A program made the position numbers and the translations under genes. Source: Terrisporobacter vanillatitrophus (lineage in GTDB: Bacteria; Bacillota; Clostridia; Peptostreptococcales; Peptostreptococcaceae). From it: DNA of 64,000 nucleotides. Positions 44,463 through 53,157 of this stretch are shown in pieces (the stretch's first letter is position 1; every line of letters begins with the position of its first letter). Under the pieces are notes generated by a model. That model ran no database searches and was not told where the DNA came from. It saw only the letters and a program-made list of their open reading frames with translations. The stretch covers positions 1,426,001 through 1,490,000 of the forward strand of contig NZ_CP154625.1 of the NCBI RefSeq assembly GCF_051148895.1, read 5' to 3'.

Positions 44463-47400
44463 ATGAATTCAATCAAAAAAGAGTTTATAGAAGCCAGAAG
44501 TATGATATATGCGGAAGTAAAAAAAGAACTTTTAGGCCCTGGATCTGAAGATATAACAGGTGATATAGAGCATGAACTCATAACAGATGATCCAATATCA
44601 AGATATTCATTGGGAATATTATTTCCAAGAGAAGATATAAATAAACAGGACACAAATAGCAGCCTAGATGTAGAAACTAATGAAGATTCTAGAAATGATC
44701 AAAATGATTTTTCAGATAATAATGAAAATAAAACTTTTCATGAAAATCTAGCTAACAATACTAATTCACAATATGATGAAGATTCTGATATTGATGATAA
44801 AATAAGCATGGCAAATGAGTTAAAGCCTTCATCAATGGGAATAACGTTTTTTGCAAAAGGAGAAGTAGATGAGCTAGCAATAAGAATAAAATGTTCAAAG
44901 TACAGAAAAAGTATTCTTGAAGATTGTTGCGTTAAGTATGAGGGAGAAGACTATTTTAAAGATAATGAACTATCCAATTATATTTATAGAAATGAAGAAA
45001 ATCTAAAACTAAAGGAACCACTATCTTATAAAACAATAAAAATGTATTCAAATGAAGAAAATAATTCTAGTGAATATAAGCATTTTATGAGTGTAGTTTA
45101 TGCCTTATCAAGACAATGCAAAATTAATAATAAGAATAGTAAAAAAGAAGGATTTGTCAGAGAACCACTACCACTACAGGATATAATTAAAATTAAACTA
45201 AATAATAGCTATAATATTTTAGATATTGAAAATACATTTAAAACAATATGCGATGTAGAAATAAACTATAAATTACAAATATGTGTTTTTATAAGAAATT
45301 ATAAAAATAATATAAGAAGTTATACAGTTGTTCTTTGTAATAATGAAGAATATAAAGGTGATTATAATCGTGATACAAAATCTATATTCCAACCAGAAAT
45401 ACTAATATCAACAGATGATAATCAAAATCTAATATTTGTAGAAAACAGAGATAATCATATTGTAAATGTTGAATTAGAGCTTGATGAAGAGGAAGAATCT
45501 CTAGAATTATTATATAGAAATAAAAAAAATTATGCCATAGGTCATGGTGTATCTACTATGCAGGATGTAAATCAGCATACTGGATTAGGGAAGATAAAAA
45601 CTAGTTTCATTCCATATTATGAAGTTAAAGGTATAGATTTTAAGTTAGATAAAATATCTAAAGAGAACTCTGATAAAATCTTATCAATGAAAAATTTAAG
45701 TGATTATTCTTCTTTTAGCAAAGATGAGATTATGACAAATTTGAGATATATTTTAACTTTATATAATGACTGGATTGAAGATTTAAAAGTAGAATCTAAA
45801 AACTTTGACGGAGTATTAAAAAAAGCAGCCTTAAAACATATACATGAATGTGAAGTATGTTCAAGTAGAATAAATAAAGGAATAGAAATATTAGAAGAAA
45901 ACAAAAATGCATTTTTAGCATTTGGATTAATGAATAGAGCACTATTTATGCAAAGAATTCAATCAAATATTGTAGAGGAATATAAAGAGAGATTTCCAGA
46001 TGATGAAGTACATCCTTTTAAGGATATGAATTTCAAAGATGAAAGTTATGACAAAGGAGTATGGAGAGCGTTTCAGTTAGCTTACATATTAATGTGCTTA
46101 GAATCCATAGTAGATCCTAATTGTAGCGATAGAGATATAGTGGATTTAATATGGGTGCCAACTGGTGGAGGTAAGACAGAAGCATATCTTGGTCTTACTG
46201 CATTTACTATTTTTTTAAGAAGAATAGATAATAATAAAGATAATGGAACTACTGTAATAATGAGATATACCTTAAGACTTCTAGCAGCACAGCAATTTAC
46301 TAGAGCTAGTATTTTGATTTGTGCTTGTGAGTTAATTAGAAGGCAAAATGAAAAACTTTTAGGAAAAGATAAAATAACTATAGGTATATGGATAGGTAGT
46401 GCTCAAACGCCTAACACAAAAGAGCAGGCTAAAAAGAAATATGAAGAATTAACAGATAAATATAACACTAATAAAGAAAATAGTTTTCAAGTTTTAAAGT
46501 GCCCATGGTGTGGTACGAAGCTTGAAAAAATAAAGCATAATGGTAAATATTTAGGGAAATGGGGATATCGTTTTGAAGGTAAATCACATGATATTTTCTG
46601 TACAGATCAAAAATGTCCATTTGGCAAGAAAAAAAAGTTACCAATTGAAGTAGTAGATGAGTATATTTATGAAAATCCACCAACACTATTATTTGGAACA
46701 GTAGATAAATTTGCACAAATAACTTGGAAAGGTGAATCTAGAAATTTATTTGCATTGGATACTGATAACAAGAATAAATCGCCTGAATTAATAATACAAG
46801 ATGAGTTGCATCTAATATCAGGTCCTCTTGGAAGTATAGTTGGAGAATATGAAACTGCTGTAGATATGTTATGCAGTGAAAAGGGAATAAAGCCTAAAAT
46901 AATAGCATCAACTGCGACAATAAGACGAGCTAAAGAACAATGCAATCAATTATATGTAAGAGATGTAAAGCAATTCCCACCTTCTGGTATAACGGAAGAT
47001 GACTCATTTTTTACTAAAGAAGATAAAAGTAATCCAGGTAGATTTTATGTAGGCATTATGCCTAGTGGAAAAACATTAACTACAGCACAAGTAAGATTAA
47101 TGTCAGCTCTTACAAATAGAATAAATATGCTAGATATAAAAGATGAAATAAAAAGTGAGTATTGGACATTAGTGGGATATTTTAATACTTTAAAAGAACT
47201 AGGAATGACAAGGAGTTTAATCGGCGCAGATATTCAACAAAATATTGATACAGTAGCAAAGAGATTATTATATAGAAAATATCCTAGAAAACTATATAAT
47301 ATAGCCGAGCTTACAAGTAGGAGAAGTTCAAATGATATTAATAACACATTGAAAAATTTGGAAATTGGGATTAATGATATAGATAAAGAAAAGAAAATAT

Positions 47401-48092
47401 ATCCAATAGATGTACTATTATCATCTAATATGATATCTGTAGGTGTGGATATATCTAGATTAAATCTAATGATGGTATTTCAACAACCTAAATTAACATC
47501 AGAATACATACAGGCAACAAGTAGGGTTGGTAGAAGACACCCAGGAATTATATTTACTTTGTATAATCCATCTAGGTCAAGAGATAGATCTCATTATGAA
47601 AATTTTTACGATTACCACCAATCATTTTATAAATATGTAGAACCTACAAGCGTTACTTCTTTTTCTGATCCTGCAGTTAAAAGAATGTTGCAATCTGTTT
47701 TTATTGCTATTGTAAGACATATAGTGGGATTAAATGATAATAAAAGTGTAATGGAATTTAATATGAGTGATGAGAATGTTATTAGACAAATTGATAAAAT
47801 TGTTAATAGAGTTAGGACTCTATTAACAAGAGAAAATGAAAGTACTGAAAATATAGAACAACAGTTAAGTGAAATAAAAGATTATCTAAAACATATTAGT
47901 TTAATGTGGGAAACTAAAATAGAAAAACATGATACATTATATTATGATATGAAAGAAAAGCCTAGCCTTTTAATACCATATAATAATTCAAATTATAACA
48001 GTACAGATATTAATATATTAACTTCTATGAGAAATGTGGATAGTCAATCTACAGTAGATATTATATTATTTGAGGGGGAAGAGCATGAGTAA
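44463..48092 (+). CDS. drmA: DISARM helicase DrmA
   Basis: 1209 residues. Superfamily 2 helicase with Walker A IWVPTGGGKTEAYLGLTAF (about residue 565), the DExH-like IIQDELHLISGPLGS, motif III IASTATIRRAKEQ, and motifs V/VI SSNMISVGVDISRLNLMMVF then YIQATSRVGRRHPGIIF. A CPWCGTKLEKI...CTDQKCPFG zinc element sits between Walker A and B. The WVPTGGGKTEAYL sequence is characteristic of DrmA. With DrmB it forms the DISARM core that recognises and blocks incoming phage DNA in B. paralicheniformis. The first 100 residues carry an acidic low-complexity insert. It overlaps drmB by eight bases. Confidence 0.9.
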   Translation: MNSIKKEFIEARSMIYAEVKKELLGPGSEDITGDIEHELITDDPISRYSLGILFPREDINKQDTNSSLDVETNEDSRNDQNDFSDNNENKTFHENLANNTNSQYDEDSDIDDKISMANELKPSSMGITFFAKGEVDELAIRIKCSKYRKSILEDCCVKYEGEDYFKDNELSNYIYRNEENLKLKEPLSYKTIKMYSNEENNSSEYKHFMSVVYALSRQCKINNKNSKKEGFVREPLPLQDIIKIKLNNSYNILDIENTFKTICDVEINYKLQICVFIRNYKNNIRSYTVVLCNNEEYKGDYNRDTKSIFQPEILISTDDNQNLIFVENRDNHIVNVELELDEEEESLELLYRNKKNYAIGHGVSTMQDVNQHTGLGKIKTSFIPYYEVKGIDFKLDKISKENSDKILSMKNLSDYSSFSKDEIMTNLRYILTLYNDWIEDLKVESKNFDGVLKKAALKHIHECEVCSSRINKGIEILEENKNAFLAFGLMNRALFMQRIQSNIVEEYKERFPDDEVHPFKDMNFKDESYDKGVWRAFQLAYILMCLESIVDPNCSDRDIVDLIWVPTGGGKTEAYLGLTAFTIFLRRIDNNKDNGTTVIMRYTLRLLAAQQFTRASILICACELIRRQNEKLLGKDKITIGIWIGSAQTPNTKEQAKKKYEELTDKYNTNKENSFQVLKCPWCGTKLEKIKHNGKYLGKWGYRFEGKSHDIFCTDQKCPFGKKKKLPIEVVDEYIYENPPTLLFGTVDKFAQITWKGESRNLFALDTDNKNKSPELIIQDELHLISGPLGSIVGEYETAVDMLCSEKGIKPKIIASTATIRRAKEQCNQLYVRDVKQFPPSGITEDDSFFTKEDKSNPGRFYVGIMPSGKTLTTAQVRLMSALTNRINMLDIKDEIKSEYWTLVGYFNTLKELGMTRSLIGADIQQNIDTVAKRLLYRKYPRKLYNIAELTSRRSSNDINNTLKNLEIGINDIDKEKKIYPIDVLLSSNMISVGVDISRLNLMMVFQQPKLTSEYIQATSRVGRRHPGIIFTLYNPSRSRDRSHYENFYDYHQSFYKYVEPTSVTSFSDPAVKRMLQSVFIAIVRHIVGLNDNKSVMEFNMSDENVIRQIDKIVNRVRTLLTRENESTENIEQQLSEIKDYLKHISLMWETKIEKHDTLYYDMKEKPSLLIPYNNSNYNSTDINILTSMRNVDSQSTVDIILFEGEEHE

Positions 48093-49983
48093 TGTAAAAA
48101 GAGAACCAACGGGAAATAAATATAATTCATATAAAATAAGACTATCACAATTAATTACTACCTATGGACCTGGTGGAATAGTAGACTTTGCAGATCAACC
48201 ACTTATGGTAGCTGATGTTAAACAGTGGACATGCTATAATCATATTCATGACGAAAGATTGGAAAGTATATTAGGAGTTGATAGTTTTAGGCTATATAAA
48301 GATGATTCAGAAAATAATAATAAGGGAGTTCCATTTGTAAGATTTCCCAAATGGTATTATTGTCCTAATTGCAAAACTTTTAAAACTTTGGATGAGTGGC
48401 AAAAGGATTATAAAAAATTACCTAAAAAAGGTGATGATTTTATGAGAATACCTAAATGTAGTAACCCTAAATGTGGAAATGTAAATTTAGTTGCACCATC
48501 CATATTAGTTGCATGTGAAAAAGGACATATAGATGATTTTCCTTGGATAGAATGGACTCATATGCACGAAGGGAAAAAATGTAATAAACCAGAACTAGAG
48601 GTAGTATCAGGTTCTAGTAGTTTAGGGTTAGAATCTTTTATAGTAAAGTGTAAATGCGGGGCTAAAAACTCATTGGAGGATGCTTTCAATCAAGATGTAT
48701 TTGAAAAATCTTATAAAATAAGAGATAGTTATAGAGAAGTATTTAAATGTAAGGGAAAATTACAGTGGAAAGGTCTAGATAAAGAAGACTGTGATTTATA
48801 TCCAAAGTCTGTCCTTAGGAATGCATCGAATATATACTTTCCAAAGATAGAAACCTCTATAGTTATTCCACCTTATTCAAATGAACTAAATACATTAATA
48901 GAAAATAGTGATGAATATAAAGCATTATTAAGTAATAAAGAAAAGAAAGAAAAAAAAGAAAGATTAGAACAATTTATAGAGGAAGATTTAGAAGACTATA
49001 TAAAGTCTATTGCAAATGAAATAAATAAAACAAATAATATAGATTTAGTAGATTCAATAGTAAGAAGAAAAATTTGTAAAGATAATAATAAAATTACTAG
49101 AGATAGAAATTCATATAGATTGGAAGAATATAATGCACTTACAGGGAAAATAGAACCTGAATCTTTTAACACCAAAGATTTTAAAATAGAAAAAATAGCA
49201 GGTGTTAATTATAATATTAAAGAAATTGCTAGTGTAACTTTAGTAAAAAGACTTAGAGAAGTAAGAGCATTAGTAGGTTTTACAAGGCTGAGTCCACCGG
49301 ATAATTATATAATGGGAAATGAAATACTTAATCAAAGTAATAATATTATTAATGTAAGACCAAAAGATGAAAAATGGTATCCAGCTTATGAAGTTAGAGG
49401 AGAAGGAATATTTATAGAGGTAGATTCAGTAGCTATCGATAAGTGGCTTGAAAATAATAAAGAAGCACTAGATAGAGCAAGTAAGCTGAATAAAAACTAT
49501 AACAAAGAAAAAAGAGATGAAACCAAAAGAGAAATATCTCCTAAATTTATAATGTTACATACGCTAGCTCATTTACTGATTAAAGAATTAAGTTTTGAGT
49601 GTGGGTATTCAATAACTTCATTAAGAGAAAGATTATACTGCGATATGCCTGGAGAAAAAGATATAATGAATGGTATACTTATATACACTGCTGATAGCGA
49701 TTCTGAGGGTAGCCTTGGAGGACTGGTTAAACAAGGAAGAACAGATATTTTACCTAAAATATTTATAAATGCTATAAAAAGGGCTAAGTGGTGTTCTTAT
49801 GACCCAGTATGTATTAATAGTAAGGGACAAGGAAGGAAAAGTCAAAATTTAGCAGCTTGTCATAGCTGTACATTATTACCAGAAACTAGCTGTGAGGAGT
49901 TTAATGTTTTACTTGATAGAGCATTAATTATAGGGGATTTAAATAGTGATAGCAATTTAGGTTTTTTAAATTCGTATATATGA
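48085..49983 (+). CDS. drmB: DISARM protein DrmB (DUF1998 domain)
   Basis: 632 residues from the ATG at 48085 (GAGGGGGAAG site; the frame from 48070 is less likely). The N-terminus has the DrmB signature RLSQLITTYGPGGIVDFADQ. Cysteine pairs YYCPNCKTF, CSNPKCGN and ACEKGHIDDFPW follow. The C-terminal DUF1998 part reads FIMLHTLAHLLIKELSFECG, then GSLGGLVKQGR and the Cys cluster DPVCINSKGQG...AACHSCTLLPETSCEEFN. DrmB associates with DrmA. It is translationally coupled to drmA and ends at a bidirectional terminator; no drmC (phospholipase D-like) gene follows. Confidence 0.9.
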   Translation: MSNVKREPTGNKYNSYKIRLSQLITTYGPGGIVDFADQPLMVADVKQWTCYNHIHDERLESILGVDSFRLYKDDSENNNKGVPFVRFPKWYYCPNCKTFKTLDEWQKDYKKLPKKGDDFMRIPKCSNPKCGNVNLVAPSILVACEKGHIDDFPWIEWTHMHEGKKCNKPELEVVSGSSSLGLESFIVKCKCGAKNSLEDAFNQDVFEKSYKIRDSYREVFKCKGKLQWKGLDKEDCDLYPKSVLRNASNIYFPKIETSIVIPPYSNELNTLIENSDEYKALLSNKEKKEKKERLEQFIEEDLEDYIKSIANEINKTNNIDLVDSIVRRKICKDNNKITRDRNSYRLEEYNALTGKIEPESFNTKDFKIEKIAGVNYNIKEIASVTLVKRLREVRALVGFTRLSPPDNYIMGNEILNQSNNIINVRPKDEKWYPAYEVRGEGIFIEVDSVAIDKWLENNKEALDRASKLNKNYNKEKRDETKREISPKFIMLHTLAHLLIKELSFECGYSITSLRERLYCDMPGEKDIMNGILIYTADSDSEGSLGGLVKQGRTDILPKIFINAIKRAKWCSYDPVCINSKGQGRKSQNLAACHSCTLLPETSCEEFNVLLDRALIIGDLNSDSNLGFLNSYI

Positions 49984-49999
49984 TTAAGATATTTATGCT

Positions 50000-50042
50000 A
50001 AAAAACTGTAGCCAGATTTATATAATCTAGCTACAGTTTTTT
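50000..50042. terminator. Bidirectional terminator between drmB and the restriction gene
   Basis: AAAAAACTGTAGC pairs with GCTACAGTTTTTT around CAGATTTATATAATCTA. T tracts lie on both strands. It marks the end of the DISARM operon. Confidence 0.85.
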
Positions 50043-50754
50043 AGTGGTTACATAATGACGGGTCATTTTTAATTTCTTCAGTTAACTTTTTAATAGTATC
50101 ATCTAATAAAGCAGTACAATCTTCATCTAGTGCAGATTCTGCGATAGTATCAATTAAATCATAATAGAAATTTTCATCACCAGTAAGTCTATACCAAAAA
50201 TCCTGACCAACAATTACTGGATATTCTTCATCAATCTTCTTATAATGAGCATTAAGTTCATTTTTTGCTCCATAAAATACTCCAACAATCAAATCATCAT
50301 AATTAAGAGACAATCCATTGGTTCTAGCAAGTCTTTTTACAGCACCAAAATGATCAACTATAGTCTTAACATCATCCTTATTTATAGTGTTAGGTCCAGC
50401 TTTAATTTGGCAATATTTTTTGCGACCGTCAGTATAATCTATGAATTCTATATCAATACCTGAAGTTGTAGAAGAAAAACCTTCTAAAGTTGAGGTGCAG
50501 AATTTTTGTAGATTAGTACCAAAGGAAGTATTTATTGAAGTACCTAAAACCCTTGGATATACTAGTGCTTTAGCTATATCTTCTGGATTACTTGAACCAC
50601 TCATAAAATTGGATAAATACTTAATTAAAAAAGGATTAATATTAAATGATTTAAGTTTTAGTTTTTCAGTATTTTTTTTATGATTAGCAACTAAAGTATT
50701 CGTAAAAAAATCTTTTGCTTTGTCTAAAATTTCTTGTTTTTCTTGCTCAGTCAT
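50041..50754 (-). CDS. Type II restriction endonuclease, probably PmeII-like
   Basis: 237 residues from the ATG at 50754 (RBS GAGGGGG). Upstream codons to 50835 lack support. The sequence NPEDIAKALVYPRVLGTSIN and TSFGTNLQKFCTSTLEGFSS then TTSGIDIEFIDYTDGRKKYC, QIKAGPNTINKDDVKTI resembles PmeII-family enzymes as I remember them. GIDIEF...KKYCQIKAG gives the D...(Q)xK half of a PD-(D/E)XK site. It cuts unmethylated DNA. It is divergent from a C5-methyltransferase, so the two form a restriction-modification pair. The recognition sequence is unknown. Confidence 0.7.
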   Translation of the reverse strand: MTEQEKQEILDKAKDFFTNTLVANHKKNTEKLKLKSFNINPFLIKYLSNFMSGSSNPEDIAKALVYPRVLGTSINTSFGTNLQKFCTSTLEGFSSTTSGIDIEFIDYTDGRKKYCQIKAGPNTINKDDVKTIVDHFGAVKRLARTNGLSLNYDDLIVGVFYGAKNELNAHYKKIDEEYPVIVGQDFWYRLTGDENFYYDLIDTIAESALDEDCTALLDDTIKKLTEEIKNDPSLCNH

Positions 50755-50968
50755 AAAATCCCCCTCTCTGTATATTAATTTTATTATACAACACATATTA
50801 TTATAATAAAGCTTTTGTATCAAATTTATATACATACAGTTAAAAATATAATAAAGTTTAATAATTTATTATTATTTACACTTTTATAGTTATTGTGATA
50901 ATATATAAATATAAAAGTTAATGTATTTTCTTAACTTTTTTGGGGTATTTTAATATGGAGGTGAATTT

Positions 50969-52372
50969 ATGAAAAAAATAAGTATTGATAAGAACAAATT
51001 AAAGAAAATAATGTACGAAAAGAATATAAAAAGTCAAACAGAACTAGCATTAAACATGGGAATAACTAAAAATCAATTATCAGTAATCTTATCAGATAAA
51101 TTTACTCCTATAAAAAGTAATGTAGAAAAAATGTGTGAAATATTAGATATAGGATTTGATGAAATTATGACAATTGAAGATATAGAAGAAGAACAAATAA
51201 AATTTATAGATTTTTATAAAGCAAAAGAAACTATTCATGTAGTGGAAGAAGTTTGGGAAGAAAATGAAAATTATATTCTAAATAACTGCGAAAAACATAT
51301 AGATATTAAAAATGTTGTAGCCAATAGACAATATACATGTGTGGAGTTATTTGCAGGTGCAGGAGGGTTAGCTCTTGGACTTGAAGAAGCAGGATTTGAA
51401 GATGTAGGCCTAATTGAGTGGGACAAGTATGCTTGTGATACTTTAAGACTCAATAGACCAGATTGGAATGTAATTCAAGGTGATGTAGTTGAAATTGCTG
51501 AAAATGGAATAAGAAATTATATAGATAAGGATGTAGAAGTTGATTTATTGTCTGGAGGATATCCATGCCAAGCCTTTAGTTATGCAGGTAAGAAGCTAGG
51601 ACTAGAGGATGTTAGAGGAACTATGTTCTATTACTATGCAAAAATTCTTGAGGATCTAAAGCCAAAGGTATTTCTTGCTGAAAATGTAAGAGGTCTTGTA
51701 TCTCACGATAATGGAAAAACACTTCAAACTATGATAGATGTATTTACAGATATGGGTTACAATGTAAGATACGAAATTTTAAAAGCTATAAACTATGACG
51801 TAGCTCAAAAGAGAGAGAGAGTTATAATAATAGGAACAAGAAAAGATTTATCAGAAGAAATAGATTTTAAATTCCCAAAACCTTTTGATCATATTCCAAC
51901 TTTAAGAGATGCTCTTAAGGATGTTCCACAGTCAGAAGGTGCAAAATATCCAGATAAAAAGAAACAAGTATTAGACTTAGTTCCTCCAGGAGGGTGCTGG
52001 ATAGACTTACCTGAAGAAATAGCAAAAGATTATATGGGTAAAAGTTATTATAGTGGTGGAGGTAAGAGAGGTATGGCGAGAAGAATAAGCTGGGATGAAC
52101 CATGCTTAACTGTAACTTGTAGCCCTGCTCAAAAACAAACTGAAAGATGCCATCCAGATGAAACTAGGCCTTTTACAACGAGAGAATATGCTAGAATTCA
52201 AAGCTTCCCTGATGAGTGGATGTTCTCAGGGTCAATGAGTCAAGTTTATAAACAAATAGGTAATGCAGTTCCTGTAAAATTAGGAAAAGCTGTAGGGCTA
52301 TCTATTGTTGATTATTTAAATAAAGTTGAGGAATTTGAGGAGAGTATAGTATTAGATCAAGAGATTATTTAA
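50969..52372 (+). CDS. DNA (cytosine-5) methyltransferase with N-terminal Xre-type helix-turn-helix
   Basis: 467 residues. Residues 1-70 are a lambda-repressor-like DNA-binding domain (SQTELALNMGITKNQLSVIL). Then come the C5-MTase motifs: I YTCVELFAGAGGLALGLEEA, IV LLSGGYPCQAFSYAGKK (catalytic Cys), VI FLAENVRGLVSH, VIII INYDVAQKRERVIIIG, IX REYARIQSFPDEW and X YKQIGNAVPVKLG. Methylation of cytosine protects host DNA. The fused helix-turn-helix probably lets the enzyme repress its own or the nuclease promoter. It serves the neighbouring endonuclease, and it could also play the DrmMII role of class 2 DISARM, whose methylase is likewise C5-type. Confidence 0.92.
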   Translation: MKKISIDKNKLKKIMYEKNIKSQTELALNMGITKNQLSVILSDKFTPIKSNVEKMCEILDIGFDEIMTIEDIEEEQIKFIDFYKAKETIHVVEEVWEENENYILNNCEKHIDIKNVVANRQYTCVELFAGAGGLALGLEEAGFEDVGLIEWDKYACDTLRLNRPDWNVIQGDVVEIAENGIRNYIDKDVEVDLLSGGYPCQAFSYAGKKLGLEDVRGTMFYYYAKILEDLKPKVFLAENVRGLVSHDNGKTLQTMIDVFTDMGYNVRYEILKAINYDVAQKRERVIIIGTRKDLSEEIDFKFPKPFDHIPTLRDALKDVPQSEGAKYPDKKKQVLDLVPPGGCWIDLPEEIAKDYMGKSYYSGGGKRGMARRISWDEPCLTVTCSPAQKQTERCHPDETRPFTTREYARIQSFPDEWMFSGSMSQVYKQIGNAVPVKLGKAVGLSIVDYLNKVEEFEESIVLDQEII

Positions 52373-52400
52373 TAATTAAAGATGTATTAGAAAAATAGAG

Positions 52401-52437
52401 TAAAAGTTAGTCAGTAAATAGACTAGCTTTTATTTTT
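52401..52437 (+). terminator. Terminator of the methyltransferase gene
   Basis: AAAAGTTAGTC pairs with GACTAGCTTTT (one wobble), followed by ATTTTTT. Confidence 0.65.
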
Positions 52438-52524
52438 TACAAGTTGGAAATAAATCTATTAAAAAATACGAAATAATTAATTTAATTAAGTTACAAGATA
52501 AAAAATAAAAGGAAGTGTACAGAT

Positions 52525-52788
52525 TTGAAAATAATAAGATTTAATATAAATGTTGGTGGTGGATTAGTTAATCATATAGTAATTAAAGAGAATAAAGTTT
52601 ATAGATTTGTTGAAGATGGGCTAATGATCTATAAATATAACGGAGAAGATATTGATGTTTTGATAGATTTGATTTTGGAACAAGAGTATGATGATAATTT
52701 TATTGTAACATCAGAATATAGCATAAATACTTTTAAAGGTATAGATGAAAATAATATAAATGATTTTATAGATAAATATGATTTGTAA
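52525..52788 (+). CDS. Small hypothetical protein
   Basis: 87 residues from a TTG behind AAAGGAAGTG. MKIIRFNINVGGGLVNHIVI then KENKVYRFVEDGLMIYKYNG suggests a compact beta-rich fold. The C-terminus is acidic (DENNINDFIDKYDL). It is unrecognised. It lies between the restriction-modification pair and the RecQ-like gene and could be an accessory or control protein. A chance frame is less likely because the codon pattern is even and a ribosome site is present. Confidence 0.55.
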   Translation: MKIIRFNINVGGGLVNHIVIKENKVYRFVEDGLMIYKYNGEDIDVLIDLILEQEYDDNFIVTSEYSINTFKGIDENNINDFIDKYDL

Positions 52789-52802
52789 AATCAAAACAAA
52801 GT

Positions 52803-52833
52803 TAGCAAGTCACTGTAATGCCTTGACTTGCTA
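52803..52833. repeat. Short palindrome E5 with TAGCAAG...CTTGCTA ends
   Basis: TAGCAAGTCA and TGACTTGCTA are perfect inverted copies 11 bases apart, sharing the tips of the hairpin element family but lacking the middle. It lies 15 bases after the small gene. Confidence 0.6.
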
Positions 52834-52882
52834 AGAGTACAAGGTAAAAAATTAAATGTGTAGAAAAAGGGATATAATTTAA

Positions 52883-52963
52883 ACCAATGGTAAATTATTC
52901 ACTGTAAAAAATGTTGATGGGGAGCAAATTACAGTAACTTATAGGTATAAAGACACGGTATAG
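52883..52963 (+). pseudogene. Short coding remnant
   Basis: A stop-to-stop frame without a start encodes NGKLFTVKNVDGEQITVTYR. It has coding-like character but no start and no known family. Together with E5 and the hairpin at 52988 it accounts for the 52789-53157 gap. Confidence 0.3.
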
Positions 52964-52987
52964 ATAGAGAGATTAGTTGAATATAGA

Positions 52988-53021
52988 AATAAAAGCTAGT
53001 ATATCTAGCTTTTATTTTTTT
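52988..53021 (+). terminator. Terminator before the RecQ-like gene
   Basis: AATAAAAGCTAG pairs with CTAGCTTTTATT, followed by TTTTTGCG. Confidence 0.7.
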
Positions 53022-53157
53022 GCGAATATTATTAAGTATATAAATAGTTACTATAACTAAAATCATGATAAAAATATATGTAAAAGCAGTTTAGATAATT
53101 TTTTATGATACTATATAAATATAGAAAAATGTATTTAAAGAGGAAATAGGGGGAAAT

